In this document: positions 1-6,923 of the stretch, piece by piece
Layout: the number at the start of each line of letters is the position of its first letter
Numbering within the stretch: the first letter of the stretch is position 1
DNA from: Magnetospirillum sp.
GTDB lineage: Bacteria > Pseudomonadota > Alphaproteobacteria > Rhodospirillales > Magnetospirillaceae
Direction of reading: 5' to 3'
DNA length: 10,000 nucleotides
Assembly (NCBI GenBank): GCA_020217035.1
Contig: JAIWOG010000026.1
Span: 1 to 10,000 of the forward strand
Program-made: the position numbers and the translations under genes
The notes under the pieces: model-generated
The model's input: the letters and a program-made list of their open reading frames with translations, nothing else
Database searches by the model: none
Told to the model about the DNA's origin: nothing

Positions 1-691
1 GGATCGGCAACGGATCGCCGAGGCTAATGCCTTCCAAACTCATATGGCAGGTATAGCAGATCGCTTCCACCCCGTCCGCAACGGCAATGCGCAAACCGGC
101 GGCATAGGCCGGGTCGATGTCCTCGGCCGGGGCGAAGCCGGCACAATCGCCGCGCTGCACCAGATACAGCATCACGGCGCGGGCCCCTTGCGCCACCATC
201 TGGCGCAGTTCCACCAGATGCTTGGCGCCGCGCACGGTCACCGCATCGGGGAATTCCGCCATCGGTCCGCGCTTCAGATGGACGTTCTTGACTTCCACGT
301 AGCAAGGCGGCCGGTCGGGGTGTTCCAGCAACAGGTCGATGCGGGAATTGACGCCGTATTTGACCTCGCGACGGACCTGGGCGTAACCGGTCAGTTCGGC
401 GATTTTGCCTTCGGCGATGGCTTCGGCGGCGATCAGGTTGGGGTAGCTTGTGTTGACGCCGACCAGGGTGCCGTCGGCACGCACCAGTTCCCACGAATAT
501 TTCAGCTTGCGATCGGGGTTGGCGGCCGGCGACAGCCACACCTCCATCCCCGGATCGGCGGTGCCCAGCATGGCCCCGGAATTGGCCAGATGCGCCGTCA
601 CCACCTGGCCGTCATCCAAGGTGACGTCGGCCATGAAACGCTTGTAGCGCTTGATCAGGATGCCGTGGATCAAGGGGGCGGGAAACCGCAT
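1..691 (-). CDS. sfsA: SfsA family protein, C-terminus cut by window edge
   Basis: 230 codons are visible from the ATG at 691 to the left edge. The SfsA family is usually about 235 residues, so only a few C-terminal codons are missing. The start FPAPLIHGILIKRYKRF, the segment AHLANSGAM (33-41), VKYGVNSRIDLLL (110-122), YVEVKNV (131-137) and the FPDA/RG..H stretch (147-158) are typical of SfsA. The family has an N-terminal OB-like part and a C-terminal PD-(D/E)xK nuclease-like fold; D119 and E133-V-K135 fit that core. E. coli SfsA was named as a sugar fermentation stimulation protein and is reported to bind DNA, but its real role is unsettled. An AAGGA Shine-Dalgarno lies 6 bases before the ATG (minus-strand bases 702-698), inside the end of the upstream methyltransferase gene. 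The 2-base gap to that gene points to one transcript and possible translational coupling. Confidence 0.95.
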   Translation of the reverse strand, partial: MRFPAPLIHGILIKRYKRFMADVTLDDGQVVTAHLANSGAMLGTADPGMEVWLSPAANPDRKLKYSWELVRADGTLVGVNTSYPNLIAAEAIAEGKIAELTGYAQVRREVKYGVNSRIDLLLEHPDRPPCYVEVKNVHLKRGPMAEFPDAVTVRGAKHLVELRQMVAQGARAVMLYLVQRGDCAGFAPAEDIDPAYAAGLRIAVADGVEAICYTCHMSLEGISLGDPLPI

Positions 692-693
692 GG

Positions 694-1608
694 TCAATCC
701 TTGGCCGGGGCCAGCACTTCGCCGCACCCGCCGCTCAAGACATCGGCCAAGGACACGTGGCCGGAGCCGGGCGCCAAGGGCTGGGGCTGGCTGGGATGGG
801 GTTTCCAGCCGGTGACGGTGATCAGGTGGAATTCCGCCGGGATGCGCCCGTCGGGAGCGGCGAAGCGGCTTTGATAGAGGTTGAGCGCATGCAACAAGGT
901 GGCGCGACGGCTGAGCCCCTTGCGCCGTTGGGCCACCACGTTGGTTTCACCCATGCCGCGCAAATCGGCCAGCAGCCGCATGGGATCGCCATAGGACACC
1001 GCGACCATGTCGGCATCGGCCACCGGCAGGGCGAATCCGGCCCGCTGCATCAGCCGCCCCATGTCGCGGATGTCGGCCATGGGCGACACCCGCGGGCTGA
1101 TGCCGCCTTCCTGCGCCTCTTCCGCCTGGGCCAGGCTTTGACGCAGGTGGCCCAGGGTGTCGCCACCCAGCATCACCGCCAGGAACAAGCCGTCGGGCTT
1201 CAGCACGCGGCGGATCTGCACCAGGGCGCCGGGCAGGTCGTTGACCCAATGCAGCGACAGGCACGACAGCACCAGGTCGAAGGAATCGTCGGCGAAGGGC
1301 AGCCATTCCTCGTCCACCGCCAGGGCGGGATGACCGTTTTCAGCGGCACGGGCCGCCATCTGGGGCGACAGGTCGCATTGCACCAGGGTCTCGACGCCGC
1401 CGCGCCCGTCCAAGGTGCCGGCCACCTCGCCGGTATGGCAGCCCAAATCCAGGGCCATGGGAAAGGACCGGCTGACGTCGCTCAGGCGGTCGCACAAACG
1501 CTCCGCCGCTTCGCGCACCAGGAAGTCGTGGGCAGCGAAGCCGGCGGCGGCGCGGTCGCGGCGCTTGCGCAGGGTGGTTCGGTCGAAGATGCTGACGGGG
1601 ACAGACAT
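694..1608 (-). CDS. NDUFAF5-like SAM-dependent methyltransferase-fold protein
   Basis: 304-residue Rossmann-fold protein. Motif I is LDLGCHTGEVAG (53-64), the acidic end of strand 2 is CDLS (78-81), and the motif IV region is FDLVLSCLSLHWVNDLP (110-126). Beyond the generic fold it carries signatures I associate with mitochondrial NDUFAF5: IFDR near the N-terminus, RVLKPDGLFLAVMLGGDTL (134-152), the GGISPRVSPMADIRDMG stretch (168-184), LRGMGETN (216-223) and a C-terminal IPAEF...TGWK (256-269). Human NDUFAF5 hydroxylates an arginine of complex I subunit NDUFS7 during assembly, so a role in maturing bacterial complex I is a fair inference, not shown here. A BioC-type methyltransferase is the likely automated label and is less well supported. 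AGGA lies 6 bases before the ATG. It is the first gene of a unit with sfsA and is divergent from comF. The tail after about 270 is Pro/Gly-rich and looks variable. Confidence 0.85.
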   Translation of the reverse strand: MSVPVSIFDRTTLRKRRDRAAAGFAAHDFLVREAAERLCDRLSDVSRSFPMALDLGCHTGEVAGTLDGRGGVETLVQCDLSPQMAARAAENGHPALAVDEEWLPFADDSFDLVLSCLSLHWVNDLPGALVQIRRVLKPDGLFLAVMLGGDTLGHLRQSLAQAEEAQEGGISPRVSPMADIRDMGRLMQRAGFALPVADADMVAVSYGDPMRLLADLRGMGETNVVAQRRKGLSRRATLLHALNLYQSRFAAPDGRIPAEFHLITVTGWKPHPSQPQPLAPGSGHVSLADVLSGGCGEVLAPAKD

Positions 1609-1642
1609 GATCCATCCTGTATGGCATGGCGGTGAAGACGAC

Positions 1643-1647
1643 GGAAG
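1643..1647 (+). promoter_or_regulatory. Shine-Dalgarno that favours the comF start at 1653
   Basis: GGAAG lies 5 bases upstream of the ATG at 1653. The in-frame ATG at 1626 has no purine-rich site in front of it and would leave only 17 bases to the divergent gene starting at 1608. Starting at 1653 leaves 44 bases, which is still short for two divergent promoters. Confidence 0.5.
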
Positions 1648-1652
1648 AGGCG

Positions 1653-2384
1653 ATGACGCATTTCAGGTATCTCGGCCGCAGGATTGTCGACACCTTGTTG
1701 CCGCCACTTTGCCTGTGCTGCGGCGCCATGGTGGGCGAGCCCGGATCGCTGTGTCCCGCCTGCTGGTCGAGACTGTCGTTCCTGTCGCCGCCGTGCTGCC
1801 AGTCCTGCGGCCATCCCTTCGAGGTCGAGGCCGGCGACGGCACCTTGTGCGGCCGCTGCATGGCCGAGCCGCCGCCCTGGGACCGGGCCCGCGCGGTCCT
1901 TCGCTATGACGATGCCTCGAAACCGCTGATCCTGCGCTTCAAGCATGCCGACCGGCTGGAAGGGGCGCCGGCCTTCGGCCGCTGGCTGGCCCGCGCCGGC
2001 GCCGATCTGCGCCCGGGCTGCGACATGGTGGTGCCGGTGCCGTTGCATCGCTGGCGCCTGTTGGCCCGGCGCTACAACCAGGCGGCCTTGCTGGCCTTGG
2101 CATTGGGCCGGGAATGGGCGGTGACAGCCGAGGTTGACGGGTTGCGCCGCCTGCGCCGCACACCGCCGCAAGGCCATTTCAGCCGCGAGGAACGCAGCCG
2201 CAACGTGCGTGACGCCTTCGCCCCGCGCCCCGGACTGGATGTGACGGGCAAATCGGTGCTGCTGGTGGACGACGTGCTGACCACCGGGGCGACCTTGGGC
2301 GAATGCGCCAAGGTGTTGAAGCGGGCCGGCGCCGCGCGGGTGGACGTGCTGACGCTGGGGCGGGTGGTGTTGTCTGATGCCTAG
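1653..2384 (+). CDS. comF: ComF family protein (double zinc ribbon plus PRTase fold)
   Basis: 243 residues from the preferred start; an ATG at 1626 would add nine. The N-terminal third is cysteine-rich: C20/22/23, C34 and C37, C48/49 and C52, C66 and C69, matching the double zinc ribbon of ComF proteins. The C-terminal part is a phosphoribosyltransferase fold, with VVPVPLHRWRLLARRYNQA (126-144) and the PRPP-loop signature LLVDDVLTTGAT (203-214). ComF is needed for DNA uptake in Bacillus and Haemophilus, but its biochemical activity is poorly defined, and in most alphaproteobacteria no competence role is established. It heads a plus-strand run with grxC (39 bases downstream) and a Nit-type amidase. 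The downstream gene has its own candidate promoter, so comF may be transcribed partly separately. Confidence 0.94.
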   Translation: MTHFRYLGRRIVDTLLPPLCLCCGAMVGEPGSLCPACWSRLSFLSPPCCQSCGHPFEVEAGDGTLCGRCMAEPPPWDRARAVLRYDDASKPLILRFKHADRLEGAPAFGRWLARAGADLRPGCDMVVPVPLHRWRLLARRYNQAALLALALGREWAVTAEVDGLRRLRRTPPQGHFSREERSRNVRDAFAPRPGLDVTGKSVLLVDDVLTTGATLGECAKVLKRAGAARVDVLTLGRVVLSDA

Positions 2385-2397
2385 GGATTGTTATATT
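2370..2397 (+). promoter_or_regulatory. Candidate sigma-70 promoter for grxC and the amidase gene
   Basis: TTGTCT (2370-2375) and TATATT (2392-2397) are separated by 16 bases. The -35 lies in the last codons of comF and the -10 in the short spacer before grxC. The AT-rich spacer stands out from its GC-rich surroundings. GGAG at 2414-2417 sits 6 bases before the grxC ATG. This is motif evidence only; transcription from here is an inference. Confidence 0.4.
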
Positions 2398-2423
2398 AGA
2401 GGCCCAAACCAACGGAGTATTCC

Positions 2424-2690
2424 ATGGCCCAGGTTGAGATCTACACCACCCAGACCTGCCCTTATTGCATTCGCGCCAAGGGCTTGCTGAACCGCAAGGG
2501 CGTGGCTTTCCAGGAATACGACGTGGGCGGCGACCCCCAATTGCGCACCGCCATGACCGAACGCGCCCATGGCGGGCGCACCGTGCCGCAAATCTTCATC
2601 AACGGCGAACATGTGGGCGGCTGCGACGACTTGCATTCGCTGGACGCCGAAGGCGAGCTGGACGCCCTGCTGGCGAAAGAGTCGGCGTGA
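2424..2690 (+). CDS. grxC: Glutaredoxin 3
   Basis: 88-residue complete glutaredoxin, the normal length for bacterial Grx3. It has the dithiol active site CPYC (C12, C15), the cis-proline motif TVP (53-55) and the glutathione-binding GGCDDL (65-70). It would reduce protein disulfides and glutathione mixed disulfides in the cytoplasm using glutathione. The dithiol centre marks it as a class I reductant and not a monothiol CGFS iron-sulfur carrier. A good Shine-Dalgarno (GGAG, spacing 6) supports the start. The stop codon overlaps the start of the following amidase gene in a TGATG junction, so the two are probably translationally coupled. Confidence 0.97.
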   Translation: MAQVEIYTTQTCPYCIRAKGLLNRKGVAFQEYDVGGDPQLRTAMTERAHGGRTVPQIFINGEHVGGCDDLHSLDAEGELDALLAKESA

Positions 2691-3526
2691 TGATCGGCGA
2701 CGTCTTCAAGGTCGCCTGCCTGCAGGTCAACGCCGGCACCGACATGGCCGCCAACATCAACGCCGCCAGCCTGCTGGCGGTGGAAGCCCGCGCTGCCGGC
2801 GCCGAGCTGATCCTGATGCCGGAAAACGTCGCCATGATGGAATGGGGGCGCACCAACATCGTCATGAAGGCGCAGCCGGAAGCCGAGCACCAGGCCCTGG
2901 CCGCCTTCCGCGAACTGGCCAAGGAACTGGGCTGCTTCCTGCATCTGGGGACCCTGCACGTCCTGCTGGCCGACGGCAAGGTGGCCAACCGGTCTTATGT
3001 CATCGACAAGAACGGGCTGATCCTGGGCCGTTACGACAAGATCCACATGTTCGACGTGGATCTGGGCGGCGGCGAAAGCTATCGCGAATCTGCCACCTTC
3101 CAGCCCGGCGACCGCGCCTCCATGGTGCGGCTGCCCTGGGGCCGGCTGGGGCTTTCGGTGTGCTACGACCTGCGCTTCCCGCATCTTTATCGGGCCTATG
3201 CCAATGCCGGGGCCGACTTCCTGGCCATTCCGGCGGCGTTCACCCGCACCACCGGCCGGGCGCACTGGCACGTTCTGCTGCGGGCCAGGGCCATCGAGAC
3301 CGGCTGTTACGTCTTCGCCCCGGCGCAATGCGGCACCCACGCCAACAACCGCGAAACCTATGGCCACGCCTTGATCGTCTCGCCCTGGGGCGAGATTCTG
3401 GCCGACGGCCTGGAACAGCCCGGTTTCGTCATGGCCGAGGTGGATGTGCGCAAGGTGGCCGATGCCCGCAAGATGATCCCCAGCCTGAACCACGACCGCG
3501 ACTTCGTGCCGCCGGTCAGGGATTGA
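2690..3526 (+). CDS. Carbon-nitrogen hydrolase, Nit1-type (probable deaminated glutathione amidase)
   Basis: 278-residue member of the nitrilase superfamily with a complete catalytic triad: Glu45 in LMPENV, Lys117 in RYDKIHMFD and Cys158 in SVCYDLRFP. The block TGRAHWHVLLRARAIETG (188-205) followed by CYVFAPAQCG closely resembles Nit1, the enzyme that hydrolyses deaminated glutathione, a by-product of transaminases acting on glutathione. That substrate is inferred from similarity and from its position directly after glutaredoxin; a general omega-amidase cannot be excluded. The start is the ATG at 2690, which shares its A with the grxC stop. An open frame further upstream overlaps grxC and is not used. 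A weak AAGAG site lies within the end of grxC. The 3' end overlaps the convergent methyltransferase gene by 11 bases. Confidence 0.92.
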   Translation: MIGDVFKVACLQVNAGTDMAANINAASLLAVEARAAGAELILMPENVAMMEWGRTNIVMKAQPEAEHQALAAFRELAKELGCFLHLGTLHVLLADGKVANRSYVIDKNGLILGRYDKIHMFDVDLGGGESYRESATFQPGDRASMVRLPWGRLGLSVCYDLRFPHLYRAYANAGADFLAIPAAFTRTTGRAHWHVLLRARAIETGCYVFAPAQCGTHANNRETYGHALIVSPWGEILADGLEQPGFVMAEVDVRKVADARKMIPSLNHDRDFVPPVRD

Positions 3527-4043
3527 CCTGGTAAGGTCCCGGTCCGTTGACGGCGCAGATGCGTTGCACCACCGCCTGGCCGATGTCGCCGTCTTCATAG
3601 GCGACGACGGCCAGGTCACGGCAATGGTCCAGCAACTCGCCGCGCTTCAGCAGGAAATCGGGATTGCGCGGGCTGCCATGGACAGCGTTGCCATGGGCGA
3701 AGGTTTCATAGATCAGCACGCCCCCGGGGGCCAAGGCGGCCAGGATGTCCGGAAACAGCGGCCGCCACAGATAGTTGGTGACGACGATGCCGGCGAAGCG
3801 GCGCCCGCCCAGCGGCCAGGGCGAACCGTCCTCGAGGTCGGCGACGACGCATTCCGCCCCCGTCAACGCCTGGGGATCAAGGCTGCGGTCGACAGCGGTG
3901 ACGCTGTGGTCGCGTTCCAGGAACAAACGGGTGTGACGCCCGCCCCCGGCGGCCAAGTCCAACACGGCGCCGCCCGCCGGCACCAGCGGCGCGAAGCGGC
4001 GAACCCAAGGGGACGGACTGGACATCGGCAAAGTATTGCCCAT
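3516..4043 (-). CDS. Small class I SAM-dependent methyltransferase
   Basis: 175 residues from the ATG at 4043. The SAM-binding motif is LDLAAGGGRHTRLF (28-41), with D52 at the end of strand 2 and D69 in the VVADLED segment. The core continues with NYLWRPLFPDILAALAPGG (90-108) and IYETFAHGN (111-119), a pattern I recognise from widespread short proteobacterial methyltransferases annotated only as class I or TehB-like. I cannot name the substrate. AAGG with 8-base spacing precedes the chosen ATG. An internal ATG at 4025 and an upstream in-frame ATG at 4076 are alternatives, the latter overlapping the start codon of the divergent DUF1178 gene. The gene is convergent with the Nit amidase gene (11-base overlap) and divergent from DUF1178 (31-base gap). 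Confidence 0.85.
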   Translation of the reverse strand: MGNTLPMSSPSPWVRRFAPLVPAGGAVLDLAAGGGRHTRLFLERDHSVTAVDRSLDPQALTGAECVVADLEDGSPWPLGGRRFAGIVVTNYLWRPLFPDILAALAPGGVLIYETFAHGNAVHGSPRNPDFLLKRGELLDHCRDLAVVAYEDGDIGQAVVQRICAVNGPGPYQVNP

Positions 4044-4065
4044 CGTGACGGCCTTGTTGCATTGT

Positions 4066-4069
4066 GGAG
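4066..4069 (+). promoter_or_regulatory. Shine-Dalgarno that fixes the DUF1178 start
   Basis: GGAG lies 5 bases before the ATG at 4075. A longer frame from 4036 exists, but the conserved N-terminus (MILFELRC) begins at 4075. The whole spacer to the divergent methyltransferase start is only 31 bases. Confidence 0.6.
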
Positions 4070-4074
4070 CCACC

Positions 4075-4488
4075 ATGATCCTGTTTGAGCTTCGCTGCGG
4101 CAAGGACCATCGTTTCGACGCCTGGTTCCGGGACAATGCCGCCTTCGACCAGCAATCGGCCGGCGGCCTGATCGCCTGCCCGACCTGTGGCGACACCGAA
4201 ATCGCCAAGGCCCCCATGGCGCCGCGCCTGAACAAGGCTACCGGCCAGGCGCTGGACGCCCCCGACATGGCCCGCGCCATGCGCCAAGCCCTGGGCGAGT
4301 TGCGCAAGTCGGTGGAAGCCCATTGCGATTACGTCGGCGAGAAGTTCCCCGAGGAAGCCCGCAAGATTCATTACGGCGAAACCGAAGCGCGGCCCATCTA
4401 TGGCGAGGCCAGCCCCGACGAAGCCAAGGAACTGGCCGAGGAAGGTGTGGCCTTCCAGCCCATCCCCTGGGTCGCCGACGAAAATTAA
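4075..4488 (+). CDS. DUF1178 family zinc-ribbon-like protein
   Basis: 137 residues. The N-terminus MILFELRCGKDHRFDAWF, the Q27 region and CPTCG (35-39) followed by AKAPMAPRLNK are the hallmarks of DUF1178. C8 with C35 and C38, and perhaps H12, could form a zinc site of the FmdB-like zinc-ribbon type. The C-terminal half is acidic and helical-looking and contains EEARKIHYGE (residues 94-103), and it ends in a Pro-containing tail. No function is established for the family. In related alphaproteobacteria I recall it following the glutaredoxin-Nit pair directly; here an inverted methyltransferase gene separates them. The stop codon shares bases with the stop of the convergent asnB in the sequence TTAA. 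Confidence 0.92.
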   Translation: MILFELRCGKDHRFDAWFRDNAAFDQQSAGGLIACPTCGDTEIAKAPMAPRLNKATGQALDAPDMARAMRQALGELRKSVEAHCDYVGEKFPEEARKIHYGETEARPIYGEASPDEAKELAEEGVAFQPIPWVADEN

Positions 4489-6344
4489 CCCTGCCGCTGT
4501 CCGCGTTCCCAGGCTTCCAACACCAGCAACGACCACACCTTCAGCGAATGGTCGCGCCGTCCGCCTTGGTGTTCGGCCAACAACTGGGCCACCGGCGCCC
4601 ATTCCAGCCCCAATTCCACCATGCGCGGCCTGATCAGCCGTTCGGCCACCATGGTCGCCAGATCGGTTTTCAGCCAGATGCCCATGGGCGGGTTGAAGCC
4701 CAGCTTCGGCCGGTCGACGATGGCGGACGGCAACAGCTTGCGGGCCACCGCCTTCAGGATGGCTTTCTTGCCACCCTCCATGCGGGTGGCCGCCGACATG
4801 CGGCCCACCGCCTCGACCAGACGGTGGTCCAGGAACGGATGGCGGGTTTCCAGCGCCACCGCCATGCTCATGGCATCACCGTAAGACATCAAATTGCCGG
4901 GCAGGAAAGACAGCAGATCGGTCTGTTGCATGGCGTCCAGGGCGGCCGATGACGGGGCCTGACGATAGATGTCGGCGATCGGGCGCGACGGATCGGCGGC
5001 CAAGGCCAGCAAGGCGCGTCGTTCGGACGGGTCGAAATATTCCACCCAGGACGCATACATCTGATCGGGGCTTAAGGTTCCGGCGGACAGGAATTCCCGT
5101 GCGCGGCGCCAAGCGTGGCGCCCGGACGTGCTTTCCGGGATCAGCCGCGCCGCCCAGGCCGCCAAGCCGCGCAAGGGGCGGGGCACCGTGCGGCGATAGC
5201 GTTCGCCCAACAAGCCGCCCTGATAGCGGGGATAGCCGGCGAACACCTCGTCGCCGCCGTCGCCGACCAGCGCCACCTTCAGATGCTGGCGGGCGCTGGT
5301 GGACAGGTCGTGGATCAACAGCGCCGTCGGATTGCCGAAGGGTTCGCCGAAGGCGCGGACCATATCGTCCAGCAGATCGGTGATTCCGGGCCGCGCCGGC
5401 AGCTCGGCATGGATGGTGCCGACGTGACGGGCCACCGCCAGGGCGGCGTCGCGCTCGTCATAGGCCGGCTCGTCGAAGGTCATGGTGAAGCTGCGCACCG
5501 GCGGTGCGCCGGTCTCGTGGGCGGCACGGCTCATCAGCGCGGCGATCACCGACGAATCGATGCCGCCCGACAGGAAACAGCCGACTTCCACGTCGGCGAC
5601 CATGCGCAGGCGCACGGCGCTGTCCAGGATGGGCAGCACCTCTTCCGCCGCCTCGTCCAGGCTGATCATTCGCTCGCCGGTATAGGAAGGGGCCCACCAG
5701 CGGCCAGTGGCGACGCTGCCGGCCTTCCACTCCAGCCAATGGCCGGGCGGCAGCTTGCGGATGCCGGCATGGAGCGTCAGCGGCGCCGGCACGTAAAGAC
5801 AGGCCAGGTATTCGGACAACGCCTGCCGGTCCACCGACAAGTCCAGCCCCGGCTGCAGGCGAAGCGTGTCGATTTCGGACGCGAAGGCGATGCCGCCATC
5901 GGGCAGTTGCGCCCACACCAGCGGCTTGACCCCCAAACGGTCGCGCACCAGCAGCAGGCTGCGGTCCTGGCGGTCCCACAGGGCGAAGGCGAACATCCCC
6001 ACCAGCTTGTCCAAGCAGGCGCGGCCCTGGCGCATCAGCAAGCGCAGCAACACCTCGGTGTCGCTGGTGGACACGAAGTTTTCCCCCAGGGCTTCCAACT
6101 CAGCCCGAAGCGCATGGTGGTTGTAGATCTCGCCATTGAAGGCGAGGACCCAGCGCCCGCACGGCGACCGCATGGGCTGGGCGCCGCCCGGCGACAAATC
6201 GACGATGGCCAGACGGGCATGGGCCAGGCCGATGCCGTTCTCGCACCACACATCCTGGGCGTCGGGGCCGCGATGGCGCATGCGGCTTGCCATCGCCTGC
6301 AAAAGCTGCGCGTCGGCGCGGGTCGAACCGGCGATACCACACAT
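4485..6344 (-). CDS. asnB: Asparagine synthetase, glutamine-hydrolysing
   Basis: 619 residues, normal for bacterial AsnB. The N-terminal glutaminase domain begins with the processed MCGIAG (nucleophile Cys2) and has R44 (HARLAIVDLS), the FNGEIYN oxyanion loop (69-75) and STSDTE with D95, all needed to bind glutamine. The synthetase domain has the ATP pyrophosphatase loop SGGIDSS (259-265) and GDGGDEVFAGYPRY (361-374). It converts aspartate, glutamine and ATP to asparagine, glutamate, AMP and pyrophosphate in the cytoplasm. Homologues also occur in surface-polysaccharide clusters, where they amidate sugars or peptides; nothing nearby indicates that role. GGGAG lies 9 bases before the ATG, inside the upstream regulator gene, which ends 3 bases earlier, so both are probably on one transcript. 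The stop is shared with DUF1178 in TTAA. Confidence 0.94.
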   Translation of the reverse strand: MCGIAGSTRADAQLLQAMASRMRHRGPDAQDVWCENGIGLAHARLAIVDLSPGGAQPMRSPCGRWVLAFNGEIYNHHALRAELEALGENFVSTSDTEVLLRLLMRQGRACLDKLVGMFAFALWDRQDRSLLLVRDRLGVKPLVWAQLPDGGIAFASEIDTLRLQPGLDLSVDRQALSEYLACLYVPAPLTLHAGIRKLPPGHWLEWKAGSVATGRWWAPSYTGERMISLDEAAEEVLPILDSAVRLRMVADVEVGCFLSGGIDSSVIAALMSRAAHETGAPPVRSFTMTFDEPAYDERDAALAVARHVGTIHAELPARPGITDLLDDMVRAFGEPFGNPTALLIHDLSTSARQHLKVALVGDGGDEVFAGYPRYQGGLLGERYRRTVPRPLRGLAAWAARLIPESTSGRHAWRRAREFLSAGTLSPDQMYASWVEYFDPSERRALLALAADPSRPIADIYRQAPSSAALDAMQQTDLLSFLPGNLMSYGDAMSMAVALETRHPFLDHRLVEAVGRMSAATRMEGGKKAILKAVARKLLPSAIVDRPKLGFNPPMGIWLKTDLATMVAERLIRPRMVELGLEWAPVAQLLAEHQGGRRDHSLKVWSLLVLEAWERGQRQG

Positions 6345-6347
6345 GTC

Positions 6348-6923
6348 CTAGGACTCCCGGTTCAGGCGATAGCCGCCGGCTTCGGTCAACAACAGCACCG
6401 CCTGGGCGGGGTCGTCCTCGATCTTCTGACGCAGGCGATAAATGTGGGTTTCCAGGGTATGGGTGTCGATGTCGTCACCGTAACCCCACACGCTGTTCAG
6501 CAATTCGTCGCGGCCGACCGTCCCTGTTGCCTCGACCAGCAGCGCCAGGATGGCCGCTTCCTTGTCGGTCAGGCGCTGTCTGTCGTCGCCGTCTTCCAGC
6601 CAACGCCCCACCGGGTCGAAACGCCAGCGGCCGATCCGCGGCAAGGCAGCCACCGGCTCCAGGGCGCGGTCGATGGCCGCCAGCAATTGCGCCATGCGCA
6701 GCGGACGGACCAGACGAACCTGCGGCACCGCGCAATCGGCAAGCGGTTGCGCCGACAGCACCAGATGGAAATCGACGGCCTCGCCCTGGCTGGCGACCAC
6801 ATAGCCGGCGCCGTCCAGAACCTCGGCCAGCACCTGGCACAAGGCGGGATCGTCGTCGATGACCAGCAGGCGGGGACGGTTGGGCAAGGTCGGGTCCATT
6901 GCGGCAGGGCGTGACAGGGCCAT
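6348..6923 (-). CDS. OmpR-type winged-helix regulator with degenerate, shortened receiver
   Basis: 191 residues. The C-terminal part (about 99-191) is a good OmpR/PhoB winged helix: [43 protein letters not shown] and a GGYRL wing. The N-terminal part (17-88) starts like a receiver, with LLVIDDD (19-25), but is only about 72 residues where about 115 is usual. The strand that should carry the phospho-acceptor reads FHLVLSAQP, with Ser57 in the Asp place, and the conserved Lys of the KPF motif reads VRPL (Arg73). The segment between, roughly helix 3 to helix 4, is largely missing. Phosphorylation therefore looks impossible, and no sensor kinase gene is in the window. The start is uncertain: no clear Shine-Dalgarno precedes the ATG at 6923, and an ATG at 6899 is an alternative. 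Its target genes are unknown; asnB and ribA are the nearest candidates. Confidence 0.87.
   Translation of the reverse strand: MALSRPAAMDPTLPNRPRLLVIDDDPALCQVLAEVLDGAGYVVASQGEAVDFHLVLSAQPLADCAVPQVRLVRPLRMAQLLAAIDRALEPVAALPRIGRWRFDPVGRWLEDGDDRQRLTDKEAAILALLVEATGTVGRDELLNSVWGYGDDIDTHTLETHIYRLRQKIEDDPAQAVLLLTEAGGYRLNRES

Noticed and set aside
44..874. Long plus-strand open frame opposite sfsA.
   Set aside because: It is the antisense shadow of sfsA and the NDUFAF5-like gene; the protein is His/Gly/Gln-rich with no recognisable motif.
2465..2689. Upstream extension of the Nit amidase frame through grxC.
   Set aside because: The extension is out-of-frame grxC. The conserved amidase N-terminus (FKVACLQVN) begins right after the ATG at 2690.
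4485..6344. asnB as part of a polysaccharide or exosortase cluster.
   Set aside because: No glycosyltransferase, exosortase or export gene lies in the window, so ordinary asparagine synthesis is the simpler reading.
5115..6914. A 599-codon plus-strand open frame opposite asnB and the regulator.
   Set aside because: asnB on the other strand has all its catalytic motifs. The opposite frame is low-complexity Gln/Gly/His-rich and crosses two real genes.
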